A stretch of 64,000 nucleotides of DNA from JAWKZG01 sp041396125 (GTDB lineage: Bacteria > Pseudomonadota > Gammaproteobacteria > Competibacterales > Competibacteraceae): the NCBI GenBank assembly GCA_041396125.1, contig JAWKZG010000012.1, positions 62,001-126,000 on the forward strand, written 5' to 3'. This document shows, one piece after another, positions 26,811 to 35,293 of this stretch (position 1 is the first letter of the stretch; the number at the start of each line of letters is the position of its first letter). The translations under genes and the position numbers were made by a program. A model generated the notes under the pieces. That model ran no database searches. It saw only the letters and a list, made by a program, of their open reading frames with translations, and was not told the origin of the DNA.

Positions 26811-28712
26811 ATGCTAAACCGCTACCCCTGGTGGAAATATCTGATTATCGGCCTGGTGCTGCTAATTGGCATCATTTACGCACTGCCGAATCTGTTTGGA
26901 GAAGATCCGGCCGTGCAAATCTCCCCGGCGCGCACCGGACTGGAAATTGATCAACCCCTGTATGCGCGGGTGATCGATAAGCTGGAATCGGAACAGCTGG
27001 ACTACAAAAGCGCCGCATTTGACTCACAGCGGTTTCTGGTACGCTTTAGTGACACTGAGGTGCAGCTGAAAGCAGCAGATATTCTGCGGGAACTCCTGGG
27101 GCGTGATTATACCGTAGCGCTCAATCTGGCACCGTCTACGCCGGGGTTTATGCGTGCACTGGGTCTTGCCCCGATGTATCTGGGGCTGGATCTGCGTGGC
27201 GGGGTGCACTTTCTGATGGAAGTGGACATGGACGCTGCTATCAGTCAGGCCGAGGAGTCCTATCTGGAATCCCTGCGTACCTTGCTGCGTGATCAGCGTA
27301 TCCGCTATACCGCACTGAACCGTGAGCCGGCCAGCGCTGCCAGCCCCGAACTGGGCAGCGGCATCCGGGCCAGTTTTCGCAGTGCCGAAGATCGTGCGCA
27401 GGCTTTGAGCAAAATCAAGGATGAGCTCAACACGCTGGATATCACCGAAACTGATCAGGGTTTTGATCTGATCCTGCGTATGACGCCGCAGGAGATTGAG
27501 GAACGGCGCAGCACCGCACTGGCCCAGAACATGACCACTTTGCGCAACCGGGTGAATGAGCTGGGTGTGGCGGAGCCGGTTATCCAGCAGCAGGGCGATA
27601 ATCGTATCGTGATACAGCTGCCAGGGGTGCAGGATACAGCCCGGGCGAAGGAAATTCTCGGTGCCACCGCCACCCTGGAATTCCGGCTGGTATACGGTGG
27701 TGATGGCACACAGGCCCGCATCGACGCAGCCCAGGCGGAATCTACCGGGCGCAAGCCATTTGACGCCAAACTGTACAAAATTCGTGGTGGCGGCTCCATT
27801 TTGCTGCAGAACCGGGTCATCCTGACCGGTGATTCCATCACTGATGCCGGTGCCGGATTTGATTCCCTGAACGGTTCGCCTAATGTGCGGATTGTACTCG
27901 ATGGTCAGGGCGCATCGCGGATGACCAATGCCACCCGTGATCAGATCGGCAAGGATATGTCGGTGGTGTTCATCGAAACCCACTATCAGACGGTCGAAAA
28001 AGACGGTAAAACCGAGGTCAAACCAAGCCGGGTTGAAGAAGTCATCAACGTCGCAACAATCCGCGATGTGTTAGGCAAGAACTTCCAGATCACCGGTCTG
28101 GACAACCCGCAGGAAGCCCGCAATCTGGCCTTGCTGTTGCGGGCAGGTTCACTGGCTGCACCGGTTTATATCGTGGAAGAGCGCACAGTCGGCCCGAGCG
28201 CCGGTAAAGAAAATATCGAGCAGGGCTTCAGCTCGGCGCTGGTGGCGTTTGCCCTGGTGCTGATTTTTATGGCGTTTTACTATCGCATGTTCGGTCTGAT
28301 TTCGGATATGGCGCTGCTGTTCAATCTGGTGTTGATCGTGGCGCTGCTCTCGATGCTGCAGGCTACCCTGACCTTGCCCGGTATCGCCGGTATTATTCTG
28401 ACGATCGGTATGGCGGTAGACGCCAATGTGCTGATATTCGAGCGCATCCGAGAGGAACTCAAACTCGGCAATACGCCACAGGCAGCAATTCATACCGGTT
28501 TCGACCGGGCCTTCGGCACTATTCTGGATGCCAATATAACCACCCTGATTGCCGCAGTCGTGTTGTTTGGTCTGGGCACGGGTCCGGTCAAGGGTTTTGC
28601 GGTCACGCTCAGTCTCGGGATTCTGACTTCCATGTTCACGGCGGTCATGGGTACGCGCGCGGTCGTGAATTATCTGTACGGCGGTCGCCGTTTACAAACC
28701 CTGCCGATCTAG
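26811..28712 (+). CDS. secD: Protein translocase subunit SecD
   Basis: 633 residues. An N-terminal membrane segment, a large periplasmic P1 domain (GLAPMYLGLDLRGGVHFLMEV starts the conserved head), and five C-terminal membrane segments with the RND-like D4 region IILTIGMAVDANVLIFERIREE. SecD with SecF uses the proton gradient to finish protein export through SecYEG. Length is close to that of E. coli SecD (615). 12 bp before secF. Confidence 0.98.
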   Translation: MLNRYPWWKYLIIGLVLLIGIIYALPNLFGEDPAVQISPARTGLEIDQPLYARVIDKLESEQLDYKSAAFDSQRFLVRFSDTEVQLKAADILRELLGRDYTVALNLAPSTPGFMRALGLAPMYLGLDLRGGVHFLMEVDMDAAISQAEESYLESLRTLLRDQRIRYTALNREPASAASPELGSGIRASFRSAEDRAQALSKIKDELNTLDITETDQGFDLILRMTPQEIEERRSTALAQNMTTLRNRVNELGVAEPVIQQQGDNRIVIQLPGVQDTARAKEILGATATLEFRLVYGGDGTQARIDAAQAESTGRKPFDAKLYKIRGGGSILLQNRVILTGDSITDAGAGFDSLNGSPNVRIVLDGQGASRMTNATRDQIGKDMSVVFIETHYQTVEKDGKTEVKPSRVEEVINVATIRDVLGKNFQITGLDNPQEARNLALLLRAGSLAAPVYIVEERTVGPSAGKENIEQGFSSALVAFALVLIFMAFYYRMFGLISDMALLFNLVLIVALLSMLQATLTLPGIAGIILTIGMAVDANVLIFERIREELKLGNTPQAAIHTGFDRAFGTILDANITTLIAAVVLFGLGTGPVKGFAVTLSLGILTSMFTAVMGTRAVVNYLYGGRRLQTLPI

Positions 28713-28724
28713 GACGTTTACATC

Positions 28725-29666
28725 ATGCAACATCAATTTCGGCAATTAATCAAAGATACGCATATTGATTTTATGGCCAAGCGCCGGGCCGCCATGATCA
28801 TCTCGATTGTGGTGCTGGTGCTGAGCATACTGGTTATCGCTGTACGCGGTATCAACTGGGGACTGGATTTCACCGGTGGCACAGTCGTCGAAGTCGTCTA
28901 TCCCGCACCGGTCGATATTCCCGATGTGCGGGCCGCCTTAGCGGAGGCCAACTTCACCGGCGCCGAGGTACAGCATTTCGGTACCTCCAGTGATGTGCTG
29001 ATTCGTATTGCGCCGCAGGAAGGCCTGAATTCCGCCGAAGCCAGCACGGGTATCCTGAATGCGCTGAAGACCATTAATGACGCGGTGGAAATGCAACGGG
29101 TCGAGTTTGTCGGTCCCAAAGTTGGCAGTGAGCTGGTAGAACAGGGCGGTTTGGCGCTGATCTTCGTGCTCATCCTGATTCTGGTCTACGTCACCTTACG
29201 CTTTGAGTGGCGTCTGGCCGTGGGTACGATCGTCGCGCTGGTTCATGACCCGGTCATCACTATCGGCGTTTTTGCGCTGCTCGGGGTGGAGTTCGATCTG
29301 ACTGTGCTAGCCGCTATCCTGGCGGTTATTGGTTATTCCGTGAATGACTCGGTGGTGGTGCTGGATCGTATCCGCGAGAATTTTCGCAAAATACGCCGGG
29401 GCAGTCCGTCTGAGATCATTAATACCTCAATTAATCAGACCCTGACCCGTACCCTGATGACTAGCGGGACTACGCTGCTGGCGGTATTGGCGTTACTGTT
29501 TCTCGGCGGGCCGATTATTCACGGGTTTGCACTGGCGCTGGTCATCGGTATTTTCGTCGGTACCTATTCGTCAGTCTATATCGCGTCGTCGATAGCGCTG
29601 TCGTTGGGATTGAACCGTGAAGATCTGCTACCCAGAGCCAAGGAAGCAACAGACGAAAGGCCGTAG
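28725..29666 (+). CDS. secF: Protein translocase subunit SecF
   Basis: 313 residues, six membrane segments. The P4 head starts with INWGLDFTGGTVVEV and the membrane domain has VIGYSVNDSVVVLDRIRE, both diagnostic of SecF. Last gene of the operon; a perfect hairpin begins one base before its stop codon ends. Confidence 0.98.
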   Translation: MQHQFRQLIKDTHIDFMAKRRAAMIISIVVLVLSILVIAVRGINWGLDFTGGTVVEVVYPAPVDIPDVRAALAEANFTGAEVQHFGTSSDVLIRIAPQEGLNSAEASTGILNALKTINDAVEMQRVEFVGPKVGSELVEQGGLALIFVLILILVYVTLRFEWRLAVGTIVALVHDPVITIGVFALLGVEFDLTVLAAILAVIGYSVNDSVVVLDRIRENFRKIRRGSPSEIINTSINQTLTRTLMTSGTTLLAVLALLFLGGPIIHGFALALVIGIFVGTYSSVYIASSIALSLGLNREDLLPRAKEATDERP

Positions 29667-29686
29667 GTGGGCATTATTGCCCACCT
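29665..29686 (+). terminator. Terminator hairpin of yajC-secDF
   Basis: AGGTGGGC (29665-29672) and GCCCACCT (29679-29686) form a perfect 8-bp stem around ATTATT, followed by a G/T-rich tail. It overlaps the secF stop codon. Confidence 0.6.
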
Positions 29687-29730
29687 GGTTTGCTTGGGTT
29701 TATAAGGTTTAGCGGCAAGCCTGCTGCAAA

Positions 29731-30528
29731 TTATCGGGCGGTTTCAAACTGCGGTTTGATGATTTGCAGCATACCCTTGAAGACTTTGGGGTTGGCGGCG
29801 ACGATGTTGCCGTTGTCCATGAAGTCATGGGAACCTTTAAAATCACCGACCAGACCACCGGCCTCCTGAATCAGCAATGCACCGGCGGCAATATCCCAGG
29901 CATTCAGGTTCATTTCCCAGAAACCGTCTAAACGGCCGGCCGCGACATAAGCCAGATCCAGCGCTGCCGAACCACTGCGGCGCATCATTGCACTGTGTTC
30001 GGTTAGCGCGCTTAATACCTTGAAAAACACCTGATGCGAATTGGTTTTCCAGGGCGGCAGGCCAGTCGAATACAGCGCTCCGTCCAGGCCGCCGCGGCTG
30101 CTCACGCGGATGCGGCGGTCGTTCAGTTGAGCGCCCTGGCCACGGCTGGCTGTGAACATTTCCTGGCGGATCGGGTCGTAAATCACCCCGGCTTCGAGCT
30201 TGCCCTGCTGGCGCAGCGCAATGGACACGCAAAAATGGGGTATACCGTGTAAATAATTCGTGGTGCCATCCAACGGATCAATGATCCATTGATGATCATC
30301 GCGGGCGCCCTCCAGATGTCCGCTTTCCTCGCCCAGAATGGCATAATCCGGATTAAATTTGCGCAATGTCTGGATAATAATCTGTTCGGCTCGAATATCG
30401 ACCTCGGAAACCAGATCATTCGGGCGCTTGGTCTGGATTTCGATTTTGTCCAGGTTCTCGAAATAACGCAGCATGAGCTTGCCGGCGTCTAAAGCAGCTT
30501 GTTTGGCAATCGTAATTGATGGGTGCAT
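29731..30528 (-). CDS. suhB: Inositol-1-monophosphatase SuhB
   Basis: 265 residues from the ATG at 30528 (the frame runs on to 30567 without family sequence). Mg-dependent phosphatase of the inositol monophosphatase fold: GEESG, IDPLDGTTNYLHG (metal-binding motif A) and WDIAAGALLIQEAGG (motif B) are intact. E. coli SuhB also works in rRNA antitermination and ribosome maturation. Divergent from trmJ with about 54 bp between the starts. Confidence 0.96.
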   Translation of the reverse strand: MHPSITIAKQAALDAGKLMLRYFENLDKIEIQTKRPNDLVSEVDIRAEQIIIQTLRKFNPDYAILGEESGHLEGARDDHQWIIDPLDGTTNYLHGIPHFCVSIALRQQGKLEAGVIYDPIRQEMFTASRGQGAQLNDRRIRVSSRGGLDGALYSTGLPPWKTNSHQVFFKVLSALTEHSAMMRRSGSAALDLAYVAAGRLDGFWEMNLNAWDIAAGALLIQEAGGLVGDFKGSHDFMDNGNIVAANPKVFKGMLQIIKPQFETAR

Positions 30529-30582
30529 GATACTAAAGGATATGATGAAAACCCGTAATGATAGCAAAGATAGCGAAAACTA

Positions 30583-31320
30583 ATGCAGCAGCTGGATAAT
30601 ATTCGTATCGTGCTGGTGGAAACGACCCATCCGGGTAATATCGGTGCCGCCGCCCGGGCGATGAAAACCATGGGATTACGGCACTTGCGGTTAGTCAAGC
30701 CGTTGCGTTATCCGAATGTTGAGGCTACCGCCATGGCGTCGGGTGCAGACGACGTTCTGTATTTTGCTGATGTGGTTGAAAGCTATGAGCAGGCATTGCA
30801 GGATTGCCGTCTGGTGATCGGTGCATCAGCCCGGCGGCGTGGCTTATCCTGCCCTGAACTGAGTCCGCGGGAAGCGGCGGCGCAGCTGCTGAGTGTTGCC
30901 GGGCAGGCACCGGCAGCGCTGGTGTTCGGGCAGGAAAGCTCGGGCCTGAGTAATGCCGAGCTGGATCATTGCCACTTTATGGTGCATATTCCCGCCAATC
31001 CTGAGTATTCATCGCTGAATGTGGCCGCAGCGGTACAGGTGTTGGCGTATGAACTACGCGTTACCGCGCTGGCGCATGCAGCTGTGGCCGGGTCTACCAG
31101 CACCGAGCTGCCCCATCTGCCAGCCTCGGCGCAAGAGATGGACCTGTTCTACCAGCACCTGGAGCAGGTCTTGCTCGACAGCGGTTTTCTCAATCCGGCC
31201 AACCCGCGCCATTTGATGCGGCGGCTGCGGCGCTTGTTCAATCGCGCCCAGCCGGATCAGAACGAAGTGAACATTCTGCGCGGCATCTTGTCTGCGGTAC
31301 AGAACAAGGCGCGCACTTGA
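30583..31320 (+). CDS. trmJ: tRNA 2'-O-methyltransferase TrmJ
   Basis: 245 residues, SPOUT methyltransferase. Methylates the ribose of nucleotide 32 in tRNAs with S-adenosylmethionine. Segments IVLVETTHPGNIGAAARAM, LVFGQESSGLSNAE and PANPEYSSLNVAAAVQVL form the knotted cofactor site. The C-terminal extension has the charged RRLRRLFNRAQ dimer helix. In E. coli trmJ lies just upstream of iscR-iscSUA; here it lies 25 bp before an IscU-like gene, with iscR and iscS missing from the window. Confidence 0.95.
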   Translation: MQQLDNIRIVLVETTHPGNIGAAARAMKTMGLRHLRLVKPLRYPNVEATAMASGADDVLYFADVVESYEQALQDCRLVIGASARRRGLSCPELSPREAAAQLLSVAGQAPAALVFGQESSGLSNAELDHCHFMVHIPANPEYSSLNVAAAVQVLAYELRVTALAHAAVAGSTSTELPHLPASAQEMDLFYQHLEQVLLDSGFLNPANPRHLMRRLRRLFNRAQPDQNEVNILRGILSAVQNKART

Positions 31321-31345
31321 TATCAGGTAATCCGGACTTATTTCT

Positions 31346-31714
31346 ATGGAAAGCAGCGAACAGGTGCGTGAGCATTTCCGCCATCCCCGCCATGCCGGGG
31401 TCTTTCCCGCCACCGAGCCCGGCGTGACAACAGCGCAAGTGGGGGAACCCCTGCGCGGCGGTGTGATCCAATTACAGCTCAAGATCGTAGAACAGCGTAT
31501 TATCGAGGTGCGACAGCAGGTGTATGGCAGTGCTTATTTAATCGCTGCAGCATCCTGGCTGGCCGACTGGCTGACGGCAAAATCACTGACCGAGGCCCAT
31601 CAGTTTGATAAACGCCAGTTGGAAGATGCGTTACAATTACCACCCAGCAGGTTGCACTGCGCAGTGCTGGCGGAGCAGGCATTACGCAGTGCGTTACCGA
31701 ATTTGGACTATTGA
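31346..31714 (+). CDS. Degenerate IscU-like scaffold protein
   Basis: 122 residues that align end to end with IscU: N-terminal VREHFRHPRHAGVF matches the DHYENPRNVGSF region, and LPPSRLHCAVLAEQAL matches LPPVKIHCSILAEDAI. Two of the three cluster-ligand cysteines are gone: IscU Cys37 is Arg37 (GEPLRGG), Asp39 is Gly39, and Cys63 is Ser62 (YGSAYL). Only Cys105 (IscU Cys106) remains, and the HscA-binding LPPVK is LPPSR. It therefore cannot build an Fe-S cluster like standard IscU. It may be a carrier, a regulator or an IscS/IscA partner. 10 bp before iscA with its stop in the iscA ribosome-site region; probably co-transcribed with trmJ. Confidence 0.8.
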   Translation: MESSEQVREHFRHPRHAGVFPATEPGVTTAQVGEPLRGGVIQLQLKIVEQRIIEVRQQVYGSAYLIAAASWLADWLTAKSLTEAHQFDKRQLEDALQLPPSRLHCAVLAEQALRSALPNLDY

Positions 31715-31724
31715 GAGGTTGTAT

Positions 31725-32048
31725 ATGGCAATCACATTAACGGCAAGCGCGGCCGAGCGCGTCAGAAGCTATCTGGATGACCGCGGTCAGGGCGAAGGCT
31801 TACGCCTGGGTATCAAAAAAACCGGTTGTTCCGGGTGGGCGTATGTGGTCGATTTTGCTGACGACATACAGCCCGATGATGAGGTTTTTGAAGATCATGG
31901 CGTCAAAGTCGTCGTGAATAAAAACAATTTGTCTTTTCTGGACGGCACCCAGGTTGATTTTCGCAAGGAAGGGCTGGGTGAAGTGTTTAAATTCAGTAAC
32001 CCCAATGTCAAGGCCGAGTGCGGCTGCGGCGAAAGCTTTAGCGTCTAG
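31725..32048 (+). CDS. iscA: Iron-sulfur cluster assembly protein IscA
   Basis: 107 residues, A-type carrier. The three conserved cysteines are present: Cys35 in KKTGCSGW and Cys99/Cys101 in ECGCGESF. It accepts clusters or iron and passes them to apo-proteins. The ATG at 31725 has GAGAGG upstream; the longer open frame has no family sequence. The combination IscU-like then IscA mirrors iscUA, but without IscS, IscR, HscBA or Fdx nearby. ErpA or SufA are alternative names that cannot be excluded. Confidence 0.9.
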   Translation: MAITLTASAAERVRSYLDDRGQGEGLRLGIKKTGCSGWAYVVDFADDIQPDDEVFEDHGVKVVVNKNNLSFLDGTQVDFRKEGLGEVFKFSNPNVKAECGCGESFSV

Positions 32049-32053
32049 ACGGC

Positions 32054-32707
32054 CTAATTCAGGCGTTCAATCCGTCGCAGTTTGTGATGCAGACTGAGCC
32101 GGTAAAAACGCCGCAATTCGTTTAGCATGCTGCTGTCAAGACCGGCCTGGCGCAAATGCGTGCGCGCCAGCCGGTGGCAGTATTTACCCGCAAAATGATT
32201 GGCGTCGCGATAACGGATGAGTTCAGTTTGACTGAGCATCTGGTCAAAACTGGCCTGCTCGAACAGCCAGTCGTGTAATTGGCGGGGATGCAGCCCGCCA
32301 TCCTGAAAGCTGAGTGTGCTGACCAGCATAATGAATTTATCCACTTCCGCCTGCATTTCCAGCTCCAGGCAAGACACTTCACGGCCCTGCAAGGCATTCC
32401 AGCACAGATAAACAAAATGGCTGACACCCTCCAAAATGGTGCAAAAATCAGCCATCTCGCCTTCTTTCAGACCCTCCTCATCATGGCTCCAACCCGCTAA
32501 CAGGGCTTCGTCCAGATACAAACTCAGTTCCAGACCGTCATCACCCTGGCGCACCAGCAGTTTTTCCGTGCTGGCACGCGGATTGTCCGAGCTGTCGAGT
32601 TGCTGCGCCAGAGCAGGGTCAGTAATAACAAAATCAGCTACCTGATAGCCCAGATCGACTTCATAAATGGACTCCAGGCGTTGTTGTAAACCGTTAAGTT
32701 GCTGCAT
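32054..32707 (-). CDS. Unrecognised cytoplasmic protein (pair member B)
   Basis: 217 residues, no signal peptide or membrane segment, predicted mixed N-terminal half and helical C-terminal half, ending in a basic RLSLHHKLRRIERL tail. Residues 60-130 contain an acidic GWSHDEEGLKEGEMADF stretch and HFVYLCWNALQGREVSCLELEM. I do not recognise the family. It starts 14 bp after the stop of the gene at 32722-33342 on the same strand, without an obvious Shine-Dalgarno sequence, so its translation may depend on the upstream gene. Its end is 5 bp from the convergent iscA end. Confidence 0.7.
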   Translation of the reverse strand: MQQLNGLQQRLESIYEVDLGYQVADFVITDPALAQQLDSSDNPRASTEKLLVRQGDDGLELSLYLDEALLAGWSHDEEGLKEGEMADFCTILEGVSHFVYLCWNALQGREVSCLELEMQAEVDKFIMLVSTLSFQDGGLHPRQLHDWLFEQASFDQMLSQTELIRYRDANHFAGKYCHRLARTHLRQAGLDSSMLNELRRFYRLSLHHKLRRIERLN

Positions 32708-32721
32708 CGTGACGAGGCGGC

Positions 32722-33342
32722 CTAGTGGTGTCGCTGACTGACCGAACCACTCAGCGGTTCGATGCCCAGCCGTCGCAGTTTGCGTTCGCTGCGCTTGCTG
32801 CCGGTACGCATCCAGACTTCGTATAAACGCATGATATCGCTGTCGTTGCGTAAATGAGTGTTTTCGCTGACTTCGCCCAAAACATCAACAAAAGCGGGAA
32901 ATTTGCCGGCCAGTTCGTCGAATATTTCGTTGAAAACCTGCCAGCGGCCTGTATCCCGCGTGAGGTCGGAAAGATGGCCATAGGCATTGCCGCCCATCGC
33001 GATGTAATAGTCCACATCGACCAGCTTGCGGTTCAGGCTGTCAGTGAAAATACCGGAAATAAACAAGGCCAGATCGCCCAGCTGCTTGAGTGCGTAGTTG
33101 CGTTCATTGGCATTGCGGGCTTCCAGTGCCTCGCCATACAGAAAAGCCAGGGGCTTGATCTGGAGGCCATCCGGCGTTTGCTCGAACAGTGCCCGGCTGT
33201 CGCTGAAAGCAACCAGTAGATTCACCACATAGAAGACGGTTTCATCGGTTGTCTCCACATGCTGATTGGCTACCGCGTCGGTGACCAGTCCCTGAAAGAA
33301 TTCCCGTACATTGGTGTCAACGATAAGCTGAGTCTGAGTCAT
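32722..33342 (-). CDS. Unrecognised cytoplasmic protein (pair member A)
   Basis: 206 residues, no export signal, helix-rich, family not recognised. N-terminus MTQTQLIVDTNVREFFQ; a middle segment YALKQLGDLALFISGIFTD and a basic C-terminal RKLRRLGIEPL, roughly echoing the basic tail of its partner gene. The ATG at 33342 has GAGGTG 8 nt upstream; the open frame extends to 33447 but without a better start. First gene of a two-gene unit; a GTGATC-N5-GATCAC repeat lies 34-50 bp upstream of the start. Confidence 0.7.
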   Translation of the reverse strand: MTQTQLIVDTNVREFFQGLVTDAVANQHVETTDETVFYVVNLLVAFSDSRALFEQTPDGLQIKPLAFLYGEALEARNANERNYALKQLGDLALFISGIFTDSLNRKLVDVDYYIAMGGNAYGHLSDLTRDTGRWQVFNEIFDELAGKFPAFVDVLGEVSENTHLRNDSDIMRLYEVWMRTGSKRSERKLRRLGIEPLSGSVSQRHH

Positions 33343-33375
33343 AAACCGCACCTCTTTGCATACAGATTGACGGAT

Positions 33376-33392
33376 GTGATCACGTAGATCAC
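33376..33392 (-). promoter_or_regulatory. Possible operator upstream of the unknown gene pair
   Basis: GTGATC (33376-33381), ACGTA, GATCAC (33387-33392): a perfect 6-bp inverted repeat, 34 bp before the start of pair member A. The spacing does not fit the CRP/FNR consensus. The rest of the 33343-33753 gap holds small hairpins (perfect 7-bp stem at 33480-33502) and an AT-rich stretch before livG, but no gene. Confidence 0.3.
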
Positions 33393-33753
33393 CTGTAGCT
33401 ATCGCCTGTAACGACTGACTGTAACTAGGTCTGTTAATACTATGCAAAGCATATGCCGGAATCTTGTTAATGTGAAACCAGCAGCCTCTCGACGTGGCTG
33501 CTAATAAGACCTTTCAGGTTTCGGCGAGTTGCTTTTATCAGAATGGTACGAGGGAATTTCAGGCCACCGATGCAGGCTGCCCGGCCGCTTTCTCGAATAC
33601 TTGCCGGTCAAACTGGATAAACAGTGCTGTTTTTTTTGTAAATATAGCTAATTTTTCAATAGTTTAATTAATTTTATGGTTTGCAGCAGCGGTAAGCAGA
33701 TACGTTACAATAAGCTATGAAACATGAAATTTTAAGTCAGCAATAGACGGTGC

Positions 33754-34551
33754 ATGGCAGTTCCACTCCTTGAGTTCATCAATCTGCAAGTCCGATTTGG
33801 CGGTATTGCTGCCCTGGACGGTGTCTCTTTTGCCGTCGAGCGGGGGCAGATCGTGGGTCTGATCGGTCCCAATGGGGCCGGTAAAACAACGCTGTTCAAC
33901 TGTCTGAGCCGGCTTTATCCGCTGCAGCAGGGCGATATCCGGTTGCGCGGGCGTTCCCTGCTTGGTTTAGCTGCACATGCGATAGGGCCGCTCGGCGTCA
34001 GCCGCACGTTTCAGAATCTGGCATTGTTCCAAAGCATGAGCGTGTTGGAAAACGTCCTGGTCGGTGCCCATCACACCAGCCACAGCACGTTTCTAAGCGA
34101 CGCGCTGGGATTGCCAAAGGTGCGGCGGCAGGAACGCGCACAACGCGCACATGCGCTGGCACTGCTGGCGGATCTTGAGCTTGACGCCTGGGCCGATACG
34201 CCAGTCAGCACGTTGCCGTTTGGCAGTCAGAAACGGGTTGAGTTGGCACGGGCGCTGGCAGGTCGACCTGAATTACTGCTGCTGGATGAACCGGCTGCGG
34301 GTCTTAATCACGCAGAGGTGAATGAGCTGATGCAATTAATCCGTCGGCTACGCGATCACTACGCTGTGACAATCCTGCTGGTCGAGCATCACATGAATCT
34401 GGTGATGGCGATCTCGGATCGCGTTGTCGTGCTCGATTTCGGTCGCAAGATTGCTGAGGGCGCGCCGGCTGAGGTGCAGCGTGATCCGGCAGTCATTACC
34501 GCTTATCTGGGCAGCTTATCCGGGAACAGCCGCGAGACGTTACGGCTATGA
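33754..34551 (+). CDS. livG: Branched-chain amino acid-type ABC transporter ATPase LivG
   Basis: 265 residues. Walker A GPNGAGKTT, a LPFGSQKRVELARAL signature variant and Walker B LLLLDEPAAGLN are those of LivG-type ATPases, as is GVSRTFQNLALF after Walker A. It powers import of branched-chain amino acids or related amides. First gene of a five-gene importer; overlaps livF by 4 bp. The upstream ribosome site is weak (ACGGTGC). A loose -10-like TACAAT is 40-50 bp upstream. Confidence 0.93.
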   Translation: MAVPLLEFINLQVRFGGIAALDGVSFAVERGQIVGLIGPNGAGKTTLFNCLSRLYPLQQGDIRLRGRSLLGLAAHAIGPLGVSRTFQNLALFQSMSVLENVLVGAHHTSHSTFLSDALGLPKVRRQERAQRAHALALLADLELDAWADTPVSTLPFGSQKRVELARALAGRPELLLLDEPAAGLNHAEVNELMQLIRRLRDHYAVTILLVEHHMNLVMAISDRVVVLDFGRKIAEGAPAEVQRDPAVITAYLGSLSGNSRETLRL

Positions 34552-35264
34552 CGGCACCCTGGCTTGAGGTCAAAGATCTGCGGGCGTTTTACGGCCAGAC
34601 GGCAGTATTGCATGGTATCGATTTCAGTATGCAGCGGGGCGGGATAACGACCATCCTCGGTGCTAACGGTGCCGGTAAGACCACGATTCTGCGGGCCTTG
34701 TGCGGTCTGGTGCATTGCACGGGGGAGATTTTATTCGAACAGCGCTGCATTACCGGCAAAGCCACCGAGGCTATAGCGCGTTGCGGCATTACCCAGGTAC
34801 CGCAAGGCCGTGGCACCTTCGAGCGCCTGAGTGTGGCAGAAAACCTGCGTCTGGGGGCAATAAGCCGGCGCGACCGGGCTGGTATTGCTGCTGATCTGGA
34901 GCGTATGTTCGGGTATTTCCCGGTGCTCAAAACGCGCTATCGGCAGCAGGCGGGCACTCTGAGCGGCGGTGAACAGCAGATGCTGGCAATAGCGCGGGCG
35001 TTGTTGCTGCGGCCCAGATTATTATTGCTGGACGAGCCGTCGTTTGGTCTGGCACCGCTGCTGGTACAGGACTTGTTCGCTATTCTGGCGCGCATCAGCC
35101 AGGAGCAGCAGGTCAGTATGCTGCTGGTTGAGCAAAACGCCGCGCTGGCGCTGGAACTGGCCGACCAGGCGTATCTGCTGGAAACCGGCCGGGTGGTACT
35201 GGCCGGATCGGCTGCTGATATCCGGCGTGATGTGAGCGTGCGGCGCGCCTATCTGGGGTATTGA
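34548..35264 (+). CDS. livF: Branched-chain amino acid-type ABC transporter ATPase LivF
   Basis: 238 residues. Walker A GANGAGKTT, LivF hallmark ITQVPQGRGTFERLSVAENL, signature LSGGEQQMLAIARAL and Walker B LLLLDEPSFGLAP are intact. Second ATPase of the heterodimer with LivG. The end of the gene contains GGGTATTGAGT, which is repeated 14 bp on, just past its stop codon; this small duplication shapes the start region of livH. Confidence 0.93.
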   Translation: MTAPWLEVKDLRAFYGQTAVLHGIDFSMQRGGITTILGANGAGKTTILRALCGLVHCTGEILFEQRCITGKATEAIARCGITQVPQGRGTFERLSVAENLRLGAISRRDRAGIAADLERMFGYFPVLKTRYRQQAGTLSGGEQQMLAIARALLLRPRLLLLDEPSFGLAPLLVQDLFAILARISQEQQVSMLLVEQNAALALELADQAYLLETGRVVLAGSAADIRRDVSVRRAYLGY

Positions 35265-35293
35265 GTAAAAGGGTATTGAGTGAATACGAGGAT

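Noticed and set aside
27024..27983. 319-codon open frame antisense to secD
   Set aside because: It lies fully inside secD on the opposite strand, has no recognisable domain, and secD is certain; it is a codon-bias shadow.
33376..33392. CRP/FNR site
   Set aside because: TGTGA and TCAC halves are spaced by 9 rather than 6 bases, so it does not fit the CRP or FNR consensus.
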